Assembly (NCBI RefSeq): GCF_001426525.1
Contig: NZ_LMEW01000032.1
Span: 187,370-251,369 of the forward strand
Length of the DNA: 64,000 nucleotides
Origin: Massilia sp. Root133
Lineage (GTDB): Bacteria; Pseudomonadota; Gammaproteobacteria; Burkholderiales; Burkholderiaceae_D
Direction: 5' to 3'
The notes under the pieces were generated by a model. That model was not told the origin of the DNA. It saw only the letters and a list, made by a program, of their open reading frames with translations, and ran no database searches. This document shows, piece by piece, positions 44,785 through 53,858 of this stretch. Made by a program: the position numbers and the translations under genes. Position 1 is the first letter of the stretch, and every line of letters starts with the position of its first letter.

Positions 44785-46623
44785 ATGAAAGCCCGCCACT
44801 ACCTGATCCTCATGGCCGTCGCCATCCTTGTGCCGGTCACCGTCATCGCCGGCGCGGGCCTGTCCATGCTCCTCGACTGGGAACGCGAGTCGCGGATCCG
44901 CAGCGTCGAGTCCAATGCGCGCGCCACCGCGCTGCTCGTCGACCGCGAGGTCGCAGCCGCCCAGGCGGCGCTGCGCGCGCTCGGCAACTCCGACGCCATG
45001 CGCCGCGGCGATTTCGCCGAAGTCCACCGCGAGGCGGCCGCGATGAACGCATCCACGCCGTGGACGTGGACCCTGTTGATCGACTACGACGGCAGCCCGC
45101 TGATGAATACCCTCGTCCCGTACGGCACCCGCCTGCCGGGCCATGCCGGCCCCTGGGTCGCGCAGGCGTGGGACAGCCAGCGGCCGCACGTGTCCGGCTA
45201 CTTCGTCGGCGCCCTGTCGCGCAAGCCGACCGTCTCCGTCGACGTGCCGGTGCCGCGCACCGCCGGCGGGCGCTGGGTGCTGAGCCAGATCTTCGACGCC
45301 GGCCATTTCGCCACCGTGTTCGCGGACAAGGGCATCGGGCCGGACTGGGTCGTCGGGATCATCGACCGCGACGGCGTCTCGATCGCGCGCAACGTCAACG
45401 ACACGCTCGTCGGCACCAAGGCACGGCCCGAATTGATCGCGGCGGCCCGCGCCGCGAACAGCGGCATGGTGCGCCACCAGACGCGCGACGGGGTCGAGGT
45501 CTACGACATCTTCACGCACAGCGACGCCACCGGCTGGACCATCGCGATCGGCGTTCCCGTCGCCGAGATCGAGAAGGCGGCGCGGGCCGCCGCGCTGTAC
45601 GCGGGGCTCGCGCTGCTCGCGCTGATGGGGCTCGCGTTCGGCATCGCGTCGTTCCTCGCCCAGCGCCTGACCGTGGCGCTCGACCGCGCGCGCCGCACCG
45701 CCGAGGCCTTGCCGCTGGGCGCGCCCGCCCGGCCCGCGCCGACCCGGGTGCACGAGGTCGACGTGCTGCAGGACGCGCTGTACCACACGAGCGAAAACCT
45801 GGCTCGCGAGCGCGCCGCGCGCACGGCGCTCGAATCGGAACGCGAAGCGCTGCTCCAGGGCGAACGCGACGCGCGCCGCCTGGCCGAAGCGCAGAGCGCC
45901 GCCAAGGACAACTTCCTCGCCATGCTGGGTCACGAACTGCGCAATCCGCTCGCCGCCATCGCGGGCGCGCTGCGGGTGCTCGACATGCCCGCCGCGAACG
46001 CGCAGATGACGGCCCATGCGCGCACGATCGGCCTGCGCCAGACGCGCCACCTGACCCGCATCGTCGACGACCTGCTCGACGTGCGCCGCATCCGGTCCGG
46101 CAAGGTGGAACTCAAGACAACCCCGCTCGACGCCGGCGCGCTGCTGCTGCACTGCTGCGCGACGCGCCAGGTCGTGGACGCGTGCATGCACGCGTGGACC
46201 GTGTCCGTGCCTGCGCTGTGGGTCGACGGCGATGCCACGCGGCTCGAACAGGTGTTCGACAACCTGCTCCACAACGCCATCAAGTACACGCCGGCCGGCG
46301 GCGCGATCGCCGTGCGCGGCCGCGCCGAAGACGGCGTCGCGGTGTTCGAGGTGAGCGACACCGGCATCGGCATCGAACCGGCCACGTTGCCCCTGATCTT
46401 CGAGGCGCTCGTGCAGGGGCCCGTCAGCATCGACCGCGCGCAGGGCGGCCTCGGTCTCGGCCTCGCCCTCGTGCGCGAACTCGCGGCGCTGCACGGCGGC
46501 AGCGTGACGGCCGCGAGCAGCGGCGACGGCCAGGGCAGCACGTTCACCCTGCGCCTGCCGCTGGTGGCCGCGCCGGCGCGCGCGGCGGATCCGGAACCGG
46601 ACGCCGCGGCCAGCGCCGCGTGA
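44785..46623 (+). CDS. Sensor histidine kinase with periplasmic Cache-like domain
   Basis: Membrane kinase of 612 aa. First helix at about residues 5-28, a periplasmic sensing region of about 235 residues ('GIIDRDGVSIARNVND' is typical of double-Cache domains), second helix at about 270-292, a short coiled linker, the HisKA box with H383 in 'MLGHELRNPLAAI', and the HATPase with 'NLLHNAIKYTPAGG' and 'GGLGLGLALVRELA'. A C-terminal Ala-rich tail closes it. No response regulator is adjacent, so the partner is elsewhere. The ligand is unknown. Confidence 0.9.
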   Translation: MKARHYLILMAVAILVPVTVIAGAGLSMLLDWERESRIRSVESNARATALLVDREVAAAQAALRALGNSDAMRRGDFAEVHREAAAMNASTPWTWTLLIDYDGSPLMNTLVPYGTRLPGHAGPWVAQAWDSQRPHVSGYFVGALSRKPTVSVDVPVPRTAGGRWVLSQIFDAGHFATVFADKGIGPDWVVGIIDRDGVSIARNVNDTLVGTKARPELIAAARAANSGMVRHQTRDGVEVYDIFTHSDATGWTIAIGVPVAEIEKAARAAALYAGLALLALMGLAFGIASFLAQRLTVALDRARRTAEALPLGAPARPAPTRVHEVDVLQDALYHTSENLARERAARTALESEREALLQGERDARRLAEAQSAAKDNFLAMLGHELRNPLAAIAGALRVLDMPAANAQMTAHARTIGLRQTRHLTRIVDDLLDVRRIRSGKVELKTTPLDAGALLLHCCATRQVVDACMHAWTVSVPALWVDGDATRLEQVFDNLLHNAIKYTPAGGAIAVRGRAEDGVAVFEVSDTGIGIEPATLPLIFEALVQGPVSIDRAQGGLGLGLALVRELAALHGGSVTAASSGDGQGSTFTLRLPLVAAPARAADPEPDAAASAA

Positions 46624-46630
46624 ACGGCGC

Positions 46631-48733
46631 CTAAGCGCACACGGGTTCGTCCTGCAGGCGGTACGGCGACGCGCGGGCCCAGTCCAGCAGCAGCGCGGCC
46701 GGCATCGGCGCGGCGACGAAATAGCCCTGGGCCTCGTCGCAGCCGAGCGCCTGCAGCGCGTCCCAGATACGCGCATTGCTGACGCCTTCCGCGACGACGC
46801 TCATGCCGAGATCGTGCGCCAGGTGCACGGTGGATTTCACGATCGACGCGGCGCGCCGGTCCTCGATCATCTGCATCGTGAATCCGTGGTCGATCTTGAT
46901 GACGTCCACGGGCAGGCGGCTCAAATAACTCAGCGACGAATAGCCCGTGCCGAAATCGTCGATGTACAGCCGGAACCCCATCGCGGACAGGCGTTCCAGC
47001 TCGGCGATGCTCTCCGCCGGGTTCTGCATCAGGCTGCTCTCCGTCATCTCCAGGCCGATCAGGCCCGCGCACGAGCCATGCCGTTCCAGCAGCTCGCGCA
47101 GGTGTTCGGACAGCGACAGCGCGGCGATGTCGCGCGCCGACAGGTTCACGGCGATGGGCAGCCGCACGCCCTGCGCGCGCCAGGCCTCGCTCTGGGCGAC
47201 GGCGCTTGCCAGCATGTGCTGCGTGAGCACGTGGATCAGGTCCGTGGATTCGATCAGCGGCATGAACGTCTCCGGACCGATGCAGCCCTTCTCCGGGTGG
47301 ACCCAGCGCACGAGGGCTTCCGCGCCGACGATCTCGCGGCCGACCATCGTCACCTTCGGCTGGCAGAACAGCTGGATCTGGCCCGCCTCGATGGCCGCGC
47401 GGAAGTCGCCGATCAGCGACAGGCGGTCGGGCGTGTGCGGGTCGTCCTCGGCCGCGTAGACGGCGACGTTGCGCCCAAGGTGCGCGGCCTGGTACAGCGC
47501 GATGTCGGCCTTTCTCAGCAGCGTGTGGAAGTCGAGGCCTTGCAGCGGCGCGAGCGCGATGCCGACGCGCGCGCCGATCTCGTATGAGATGCCGGCGACC
47601 GCGAACGGCGCCTCCAGCGCGCGGTGGATGTGCTGGGCCCAGCGCCGCGCCTCGTCCTCGTCGGCGCCGTCCAGCACGATCGGAAAGCGCGCATCGCAGC
47701 GCGCCACGACGCCGGCCTGGCCGACGACGGCCGCGAGGCGGTCGGCCACGAGCGCGAGCAGTACGTCGCCGTACAGGTGCGTGAGCGCGTAATTCACGTC
47801 GCGGAAGCGCACGAGGTCGACGATCAGGCAGGCCAGCCGCGCCGGGCCGCGTCCCCGGCCCGCGCCGCGGCGCAGCGGGACCAGCCGGTCGTCGACCTCG
47901 TTCTCGAAGCGGTTCATGTTCGGCAGGCCCGTCACCGTGTCGTAGTACGCGAGGCGCCGCACGTTTTCCTCGGCGCGGCGGCGCTCCGTGACGTCCTGCA
48001 CGAGGCCCAGCATCTTGACGACGCGGCCCGTCGCGTCGCGCCTGACCTCGGCCACGGAATGCAGCCAGCGGACCTCGCCGTCCGGCCGGATCAGGCGGAA
48101 CTCGATGTCGTACTTGTAATCGGGGTCAAGCAACGCCCGTTCTCGCGCGCGCTCCGCCATGGGCCGGTCGTCCGGGTGGATGCGGGCGTAGATCTCCGCC
48201 GTCGTGACGGGCGTCTCGTCCGGGCGGAAGCCCATGATCCGGTAACCTTCCGGCGACGACGTCACGTGCGAATCGCTGGCCGCGTCCCAGATCCAGTTGC
48301 CGATCAGGGCCAGCGCCTGCGCGCGCAGCAACTCGTTCTGCGTGTCGCGCAGCTGGACTTCGGCCTCGACGTGGCGCGTCACGTCCTGCAGGACGACGAG
48401 CACGGCGTCGCGCCCGCCGTATTCGATGGCGCAGCGCTGCAGGATGGCGTGGTGGATCTCGCCGCGCGCCCCCGCGATGTGGCGCACGTGGGAATGCAGG
48501 CGGCAGGTCTCCGGACGCAGCGCATCGGCGTCGTCCGCATCGCGCGCATACAGCTCGGGCAAATGCATGCCCAGCAACCTGTCGCGGGTAAAGCCGAGCA
48601 GGGCCAGCGTCGCGTCGTTGGCATCGAGGATTTCCTGCGACACGGGGTCGCAGACCAGCATGGACAGCTGCGTCCCTTCGAGCAGGGGCCGGCACCATGC
48701 GCTCGCATCCGCGCGCGGGGACTGTGCAGCCAT
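46631..48733 (-). CDS. PAS-PAS-GGDEF-EAL protein with degenerate GGDEF (probable c-di-GMP phosphodiesterase)
   Basis: Signalling protein of 700 aa: PAS domain (about 20-125), second PAS/PAC (about 135-250, with 'EVRWLHSVAEVRRDATGRVV'), GGDEF fold (about 255-420) and EAL domain (about 435-690). The cyclase motif reads C346-D-A-R-F350 instead of GGDEF, so c-di-GMP synthesis is very unlikely. The EAL domain keeps 'GAEALVRW', 'NLSARD', 'LEMTESSLM' and 'DDFGTGYSS', all required for hydrolysis. No membrane segment is seen. ATG at 48733 has GGAAAG upstream. The degenerate GGDEF may act as a GTP sensor that tunes the EAL domain. Confidence 0.92.
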   Translation of the reverse strand: MAAQSPRADASAWCRPLLEGTQLSMLVCDPVSQEILDANDATLALLGFTRDRLLGMHLPELYARDADDADALRPETCRLHSHVRHIAGARGEIHHAILQRCAIEYGGRDAVLVVLQDVTRHVEAEVQLRDTQNELLRAQALALIGNWIWDAASDSHVTSSPEGYRIMGFRPDETPVTTAEIYARIHPDDRPMAERARERALLDPDYKYDIEFRLIRPDGEVRWLHSVAEVRRDATGRVVKMLGLVQDVTERRRAEENVRRLAYYDTVTGLPNMNRFENEVDDRLVPLRRGAGRGRGPARLACLIVDLVRFRDVNYALTHLYGDVLLALVADRLAAVVGQAGVVARCDARFPIVLDGADEDEARRWAQHIHRALEAPFAVAGISYEIGARVGIALAPLQGLDFHTLLRKADIALYQAAHLGRNVAVYAAEDDPHTPDRLSLIGDFRAAIEAGQIQLFCQPKVTMVGREIVGAEALVRWVHPEKGCIGPETFMPLIESTDLIHVLTQHMLASAVAQSEAWRAQGVRLPIAVNLSARDIAALSLSEHLRELLERHGSCAGLIGLEMTESSLMQNPAESIAELERLSAMGFRLYIDDFGTGYSSLSYLSRLPVDVIKIDHGFTMQMIEDRRAASIVKSTVHLAHDLGMSVVAEGVSNARIWDALQALGCDEAQGYFVAAPMPAALLLDWARASPYRLQDEPVCA

Positions 48734-48806
48734 GGCTTTCCTTTCCAGTCGATGAGGGACCACAATACAGTATAACGCAATCATCGATAACAAAATGTCA
48801 TCAAAG

Positions 48807-48826
48807 ACCTGTCAAGATAGACAGGT
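48807..48826. other. Perfect dyad ACCTGTC-N6-GACAGGT in the divergent gap
   Basis: Seven-base arms with a six-base centre, between the divergent EAL-protein gene and the oxidoreductase gene. Operator for an unidentified regulator, or a hairpin in the leader of the oxidoreductase gene. Confidence 0.4.
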
Positions 48827-48895
48827 AGCCCGCTTTTCGGCCATCCTCCAGAATGGCCCGCCCCGCTTTTTCCACCCCTCTCAGATGGAGCACAC

Positions 48896-49879
48896 ATGAC
48901 GAACAACGTACGCTGGGGGATCCTCGGCACCGGCCGGATCGCCCGCGATTTCGCCACGGCCCTGCGCGACACGCCGGGCGCCACGCTCGCCGCCGTCGCC
49001 TCGCGCGACCCCGCGACGGCCGCCGGATTCGCCGACGAATTCGATATTCCCCTGCGCCTGGAAGGCTACGACAGCCTCGCCGCCTGCGCCGACGTGGACC
49101 TCGTCTACATCGGCACGCCGCACGCCATGCATGCCGAGAACGCGCTGTCGATGCTCGCCGGCGGCAAAGGCGTGCTGTGCGAAAAACCGTTCGCGCTGAA
49201 CCGCGCCCAGGCCCAGCATGTCGTCGCCCTCGCGCGCAGCCGCAAGGTATTCCTGATGGAAGCCATGTGGACGCGCTTCATGCCCGCGCTGGACGAAGTC
49301 AAACGCATCCTCGCCTCCGGCGTGCTGGGCGAGGTGTCGCAGGCCAGCGCCGATTTCGGCTTCGTCGCGTCGGGCGGTCCGGAAGCGCGCCTGTTCAACC
49401 CGGCCCTCGGCGGCGGCGCGCTGCTCGACGTCGGCATCTATCCACTGTCGATCACCGCCTACCTGCTGGGCGCCGTGGAAACCGTGCGCGCCCAGGCGGA
49501 ACTGGGGCCGACGGGCGTCGACCTGCAGACCGTGTTCACCCTGCGCCACGCGGGCGGCGCGCTGTCCACGTGCGCCTGCTCGCTGAAGGCGCGCACGCCG
49601 GGTCTCCTCACCTTGTCCGGCCGCCACGGCCAGCTGCGCCTGGACGCGCCGTTCCACCGTCCGCCCACCCTCACCCTGATGCTGGCCAACGCGCCGGCCC
49701 GCGTCATCCCGACGCCGTATCTCGGCAACGGCTACGTGCACGAGGCGATGGAGGCGCAGCGCTGCTGGAACGAAGGCCTGATCGAAAGCCCGGCCATGAC
49801 GCACGAGCAGACCCTGCACCTGATGGGCGTGCTGGACGAGATCCGCGCCCAGACCGGCGTGAAGTATCCGGGCGATTGA
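48896..49879 (+). CDS. Gfo/Idh/MocA family oxidoreductase
   Basis: NAD(P)-dependent sugar or inositol dehydrogenase-like enzyme of 327 aa. Rossmann motif 'GILGTGRIARDFA' at residues 8-20, and the family's 'CEKPFALN' with the catalytic Lys near residue 97. The C-terminal alpha/beta substrate domain contains 'GALLDVGIYPLS', typical of the dihydrodiol dehydrogenase/xylose dehydrogenase branch. Its stop codon overlaps the -35 element of the next promoter, so the GPH transporter gene is separately initiated. A part in sugar oxidation next to the GH94 phosphorylase is plausible. Confidence 0.9.
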   Translation: MTNNVRWGILGTGRIARDFATALRDTPGATLAAVASRDPATAAGFADEFDIPLRLEGYDSLAACADVDLVYIGTPHAMHAENALSMLAGGKGVLCEKPFALNRAQAQHVVALARSRKVFLMEAMWTRFMPALDEVKRILASGVLGEVSQASADFGFVASGGPEARLFNPALGGGALLDVGIYPLSITAYLLGAVETVRAQAELGPTGVDLQTVFTLRHAGGALSTCACSLKARTPGLLTLSGRHGQLRLDAPFHRPPTLTLMLANAPARVIPTPYLGNGYVHEAMEAQRCWNEGLIESPAMTHEQTLHLMGVLDEIRAQTGVKYPGD

Positions 49880-49924
49880 CATGACTCCCGGCGCGCGGCA
49901 TACTCGCCGGTGTTAGCGCTATCA
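49876..49924 (+). promoter_or_regulatory. Promoter and second-type LacI operator of the GPH transporter/GH94 operon
   Basis: TTGACA (49876-49881), 17-base spacer, CATACT (49899-49904), then TGTTAGCGCTATCA (49911-49924), a 14-base near-palindrome with the AGCGCT core of many LacI-family operators. It differs from the TGGAAACG type of the main locus and is likely bound by the regulator encoded at 55141-56175. Confidence 0.75.
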
Positions 49925-49945
49925 ATACAACGACCGGAGACACAG

Positions 49946-49984
49946 ATGGCCGCATTCCCTCATCCCGCCGGAGCAGTCCGATGA
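49946..49984 (+). CDS. Possible 12-residue leader peptide ahead of the GPH transporter
   Basis: A short frame ATG...TGA encoding MAAFPHPAGAVR begins behind a strong site (GGAGA) and ends in an overlap with the transporter's start (ATGA at 49981). It may couple or modulate translation of the transporter. It is too short for coding statistics, so its reality is unproven. Confidence 0.4.
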   Translation: MAAFPHPAGAVR

Positions 49985-51369
49985 CGGCCGCCCTGCCCCA
50001 GGCCGCCGCGGCAGCCACACCCGCGGCGGCGCCGCTGCCCTGGCGCGAAAAGCTGGCCTACGGCGTGGCCGACATGGGTTTCAATTTTTACTGGACCAAC
50101 GTCGCCACGTTCCTGCTGATCTTTTATACGGACACGTTCGGGATCTCGGCCGCCGCGGCCGCGACGATGATGTCGACGATTAAGATCATCAACGCGTTCA
50201 CCGACCCGATGATCGGCGCCGCCGCCGACCGCACGGACAGCCGCTTCGGCAAGTTCCGTCCGTGGCTCGTGTGGATGTGCGTCCCGCTGGCCGGCGCCGC
50301 CGTCCTCACCTACACGACGCCCGGCCTGGAAGGCGACGCGAAACTCGCCTGGGCCTACGGGACGTATTTGCTGATGATGGTGTGCTACACGTGCGTGAAC
50401 ATCCCGTACAACGCGCTGTCCGGCGTGATGTCGGCCGATCCGCAACAGCGCTCGACCATCAACGGCCTGCGTTTCATCTTCGCGTTCGCGGGCAGCACGC
50501 TCGTAACGGCCGCGACGCCCGATCTCGTGCGCTGGCTCGGCGCCGGCAACGACCAGCGCGGTTGGCAGCTGACGATGCTGCTGTGGGGGGTCGCCGCGTC
50601 GCTGCTGTTCGTGCTCACCTTCTTCAATACACGCGAGCGCATCGCCCCGCCGCCGGGGCAAAGGAACGCCGTGTGGCGCGACGTGCGCGACCTCGCGGGC
50701 AACCGGCCGTGGGTGGTGCTGTTCTTCCTCGCCCTGATCATCATGGTGACGATCACCCTGCGCACCGCCAGCGCCGCCTATTACTTCAAATACGTCGTCG
50801 AGCGGCCGGAGCTGATGCGCTCGTTCGTGCCGACCTACATGGTGACGGCCGCCATCGGCGCAGCCCTCACGCCCCTGCTGACCCGCTTCATCGACAAGAA
50901 GACGCTGATGATCGTGCTGATGAGCACCACCGCCGTACTGTCCGCCGCGTTCTACCTCGTGCCGCCGGACCAGGTGTGGCTGATGTTCGTGCTGCAGGGC
51001 GGAATGGGCCTCGTGCTGGGGCCGAAGTCGCCGCTGGCGTTCTCGATGTATGCCGACACGGCCGACTACAACGAGTGGCGCACGGGCCGGCGCGCCACCG
51101 CCATGACGTTCGCCGCCGCCACGTTCTCGCAAAAGCTGGGCACCGCGGTCGCCGTCGCCGTGATCGGGTCCGTGTTCACGGCGCTCGGCTACGTCCCCAA
51201 CGCCGTGCAGGCCACCGGGTCGCGCGAAGGGATCGTATGGCTCATGTCCTTCATCCCGGCGGCGTTCGCCGTCGCCGCCGTCGCCGTGATGTGCTTCTAT
51301 AACCTGAATGCCAGTCAGCTGGCGCGCATCCAGACCGAGCTGTCCGCGCGCAAGCCCCTCATCGAATAA
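49981..51369 (+). CDS. GPH-family glycoside/pentoside MFS symporter (MelB/XynB type)
   Basis: Inner-membrane sugar:cation symporter of 462 aa. 'REKLAYGVADMGFNFYWTNV' at residues 23-42, 'DPMIGAAADRTDSRFGKFRP' and 'NIPYNALSGVMSADPQQRS' are the classic melibiose carrier family signatures. An Ala/Pro-rich N-terminus of about 20 residues precedes the first helix. GGAG precedes the ATG. The GH94 gene follows 31 bases later in the same operon, so the cargo is likely a beta-linked disaccharide such as cellobiose or cellobionate. Confidence 0.93.
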   Translation: MTAALPQAAAAATPAAAPLPWREKLAYGVADMGFNFYWTNVATFLLIFYTDTFGISAAAAATMMSTIKIINAFTDPMIGAAADRTDSRFGKFRPWLVWMCVPLAGAAVLTYTTPGLEGDAKLAWAYGTYLLMMVCYTCVNIPYNALSGVMSADPQQRSTINGLRFIFAFAGSTLVTAATPDLVRWLGAGNDQRGWQLTMLLWGVAASLLFVLTFFNTRERIAPPPGQRNAVWRDVRDLAGNRPWVVLFFLALIIMVTITLRTASAAYYFKYVVERPELMRSFVPTYMVTAAIGAALTPLLTRFIDKKTLMIVLMSTTAVLSAAFYLVPPDQVWLMFVLQGGMGLVLGPKSPLAFSMYADTADYNEWRTGRRATAMTFAAATFSQKLGTAVAVAVIGSVFTALGYVPNAVQATGSREGIVWLMSFIPAAFAVAAVAVMCFYNLNASQLARIQTELSARKPLIE

Positions 51370-51400
51370 ACAACGCGAATAACAACGACAAGGAAAGACC

Positions 51401-53752
51401 ATGCTGCAACCGACCGAGAACGGCGCACGCTACGACCTCGCGAGCCCGACCGCCATGCCGTACGCCGGCGGCTTCCTGTGGAACCGCCGGATGATGATCC
51501 AGGTGACGTGCCGCGGCTACGCCACCGCCCAGTTCATGCAGCCGGAACCGGCCAAGTATTCGCACGCGCCGAACCTCGAGGCGAAAACCTTCATGCAGCC
51601 GGAGCAGGCCTATTACGCGCATCATCCGGGCCGGTTCTTCTACGTGAAGGACGAAGAGACGGGCGAGATTTTCTCGGCGCCGCACGAACCCGTGCGCGCG
51701 GCGCCCGACCGTTTCAGCTTTTCCGTCGGCCGCGACGACCTCGCGTGGACCGTCGAAAAGCTGGGCATCCGCATCGGGCTGCGCCTGGGCGTCCCGGTCG
51801 ACGACGTCGCCGAGCTGTGGACCCTCACCGTGACGAACGTCAGCGGCCGGCCGCGCAAGGTCAGCGTCTATCCCTACTTCACGATCGGCTACATGTCGTG
51901 GATGAACCAGGCGGCCGAATACCGCGCGGACCTCGGCGGCATCGTCGCGTCCAGCGTGACGCCCTACCAGAAGCTGCAGGACTATTTCAAGAACAAGGAT
52001 TTCAAGGACAGGACGTACTTCCTGTGCGAGACGGCGCCGGATGCGTGGGAAGCGAACCAGGGCCAGTTCGAAGGCGAAGGCGGCCTGCATGCGCCGGATG
52101 CGCTGCGCAACGAGCGCCTGGCCGGGGGCGACGCCCGCTACGAAACGCCCGCCGCGGTCGTGCAATATCGCCTCGCACTGGATGCCGGGGCCACCGTGAC
52201 GCGCCGCTTCCTGTTCGGCCCCGCGCGCGACGACGCCGAGATCGCGTCCATGCAGCGGCGCTACCTCGGCGCGGAGCAGTTCGCCGCCGCGGCCCGCGAC
52301 TACGCGGCGTATGCCGACCAGGGCGCCGGCTGCGTCGAGGTCGAGACGCCGGACGCGGAGTTCGACAACTTCGTCAACCACTGGCTCGCGCGCCAGGTGT
52401 TCTATCACGGCGACGTCAACCGCCTCAGCACGGACCCGCAGACCCGCAACTACCTGCAGGACAACATGGGGATGGCGTTCATCAAGCCCGCCGTCGCGCG
52501 CGCCGCGTTCCTGCACGCGCTGTCGCAGCAGGGTACGAACGGGGCTATGCCGGACGGGATCCTGCTGTTCGAAGGCGCGGAGCTCAAGTACATCAACCAG
52601 GTGCCGCACACGGACCACTGCGTATGGCTGCCCGTGTGCCTGCAGGCCTATCTCGACGAGACGGGCGACTATGCGATCCTGGACGAACCGGTCACGGGCC
52701 ACGACGGCATGGCGCTCACGGCGTATGAACGGATCTCGATGGCGATGGACTGGCTGTTGCACAAGCGCGACCACCGCGGCCTCTCCTACATCGAACAGGG
52801 CGACTGGTGCGACCCGATGAACATGGTCGGGTACAAGGGCCGCGGCGTGTCCGGCTGGCTGACCGTGGCGGCCGCGTACGCGCTGAACCTGTGGGCCGAT
52901 GTGTGCGCGGCGCGCGGCGACGACTGGCGCACGGACCACTTCCGCGCCGGCGCGCTCGACATGAACACGGCCGCGAACCTGCACCTGTGGGACGGCGCGT
53001 GGTACGCCCGCGGCATCACGGACGACGACGTGATCTTCGGCGTGAGCGACGACAAGGAGGGCCGCATCTACCTGAACCCGCAGAGCTGGGCGTTCCTCAG
53101 CGGCGCGCCGGACGAGAAGCAGCGCGCGACGATGCTGGCGGAGATCGACGGCCAGCTCGACACCCCGTACGGCGTACAGATGTTCGCCCCGCCCTATTCC
53201 GCGATGCGCGAGGATGTGGGCCGCGTGACGCAGAAGCACCCGGGATCGGCGGAGAATGGCGCCGTGTACAACCACGCGTCCGTGTTCTACATCTACAGCC
53301 TGTACACGATCGCGCAGCCGGACCGCGCGTGGGACGCGCTGCGCAAGATGATTCCGGGACCGGGCGAGGACGACTACCTGCGGCGCGGGCAGCTTCCCGT
53401 GTTCATTCCGAATTACTACCGCGGCGCGTGGAAGGAATACCCGCGCACGGCCGGCCGTTCGAGCCAGCTGTTCAACACGGGTACCGTGTCGTGGGTCTAT
53501 CGTTCGATCGTCGAAGGCCTGTGCGGCCTGAAGGGCGATGCGGCGGGCCTCGTCGTGAACCCGCAGCTGCCGTCGCACTGGCCGTCCATGCGCGTGCGCC
53601 GCGTGTTCCGCGGGGCCACGTTCGACGTCAGCGTGACGCGCGGCGCGGTCGAGCGGACGACGGTCGTGTGCGACGGGCAGACGCTGCCGGAAGCGCGCAT
53701 CGGCGGCATCGAAGCGGGGCGCACGTGTCGGGTCGAGGTGACGGTGCCCTGA
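51401..53752 (+). CDS. Glycoside hydrolase family 94 phosphorylase (cellobiose/cellobionate-type)
   Basis: Cytoplasmic inverting phosphorylase of 783 aa that would split a beta-glucoside with phosphate to give alpha-glucose 1-phosphate. Domains: N-terminal beta-sandwich (about 1-270), helical linker, (alpha/alpha)6 barrel (about 330-700), C-terminal beta domain. The general acid is D471 in '[11 protein letters not shown]', which aligns with the WND of cellobiose phosphorylases; '[16 protein letters not shown]' lies near the phosphate loop. The length near 785 and the WCD form fit the cellobionic-acid phosphorylase branch better than classical cellobiose phosphorylase (about 820); this is a guess. 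AAGGAAAG precedes the ATG. Confidence 0.9.
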   Translation: MLQPTENGARYDLASPTAMPYAGGFLWNRRMMIQVTCRGYATAQFMQPEPAKYSHAPNLEAKTFMQPEQAYYAHHPGRFFYVKDEETGEIFSAPHEPVRAAPDRFSFSVGRDDLAWTVEKLGIRIGLRLGVPVDDVAELWTLTVTNVSGRPRKVSVYPYFTIGYMSWMNQAAEYRADLGGIVASSVTPYQKLQDYFKNKDFKDRTYFLCETAPDAWEANQGQFEGEGGLHAPDALRNERLAGGDARYETPAAVVQYRLALDAGATVTRRFLFGPARDDAEIASMQRRYLGAEQFAAAARDYAAYADQGAGCVEVETPDAEFDNFVNHWLARQVFYHGDVNRLSTDPQTRNYLQDNMGMAFIKPAVARAAFLHALSQQGTNGAMPDGILLFEGAELKYINQVPHTDHCVWLPVCLQAYLDETGDYAILDEPVTGHDGMALTAYERISMAMDWLLHKRDHRGLSYIEQGDWCDPMNMVGYKGRGVSGWLTVAAAYALNLWADVCAARGDDWRTDHFRAGALDMNTAANLHLWDGAWYARGITDDDVIFGVSDDKEGRIYLNPQSWAFLSGAPDEKQRATMLAEIDGQLDTPYGVQMFAPPYSAMREDVGRVTQKHPGSAENGAVYNHASVFYIYSLYTIAQPDRAWDALRKMIPGPGEDDYLRRGQLPVFIPNYYRGAWKEYPRTAGRSSQLFNTGTVSWVYRSIVEGLCGLKGDAAGLVVNPQLPSHWPSMRVRRVFRGATFDVSVTRGAVERTTVVCDGQTLPEARIGGIEAGRTCRVEVTVP

Positions 53753-53768
53753 GAGCCGGCGTCAGGCG

Positions 53769-53797
53769 GCACGGACCGGGCATGCGCCTGTCCGTGC
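53769..53797 (+). terminator. Hairpin behind the GH94 gene (possible terminator)
   Basis: GCACGGAC / GTCCGTGC, 8 base pairs with a 13-base centre that can itself pair partly, 16 bases behind the GH94 stop. There is no T-run, so any termination would be Rho-assisted. Confidence 0.4.
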
Positions 53798-53858
53798 AAC
53801 GATTTGCGTCGCGCGTGATCGAAAGCGTATCCGTCCCGGCCGGGACGCGATCCGTTTT

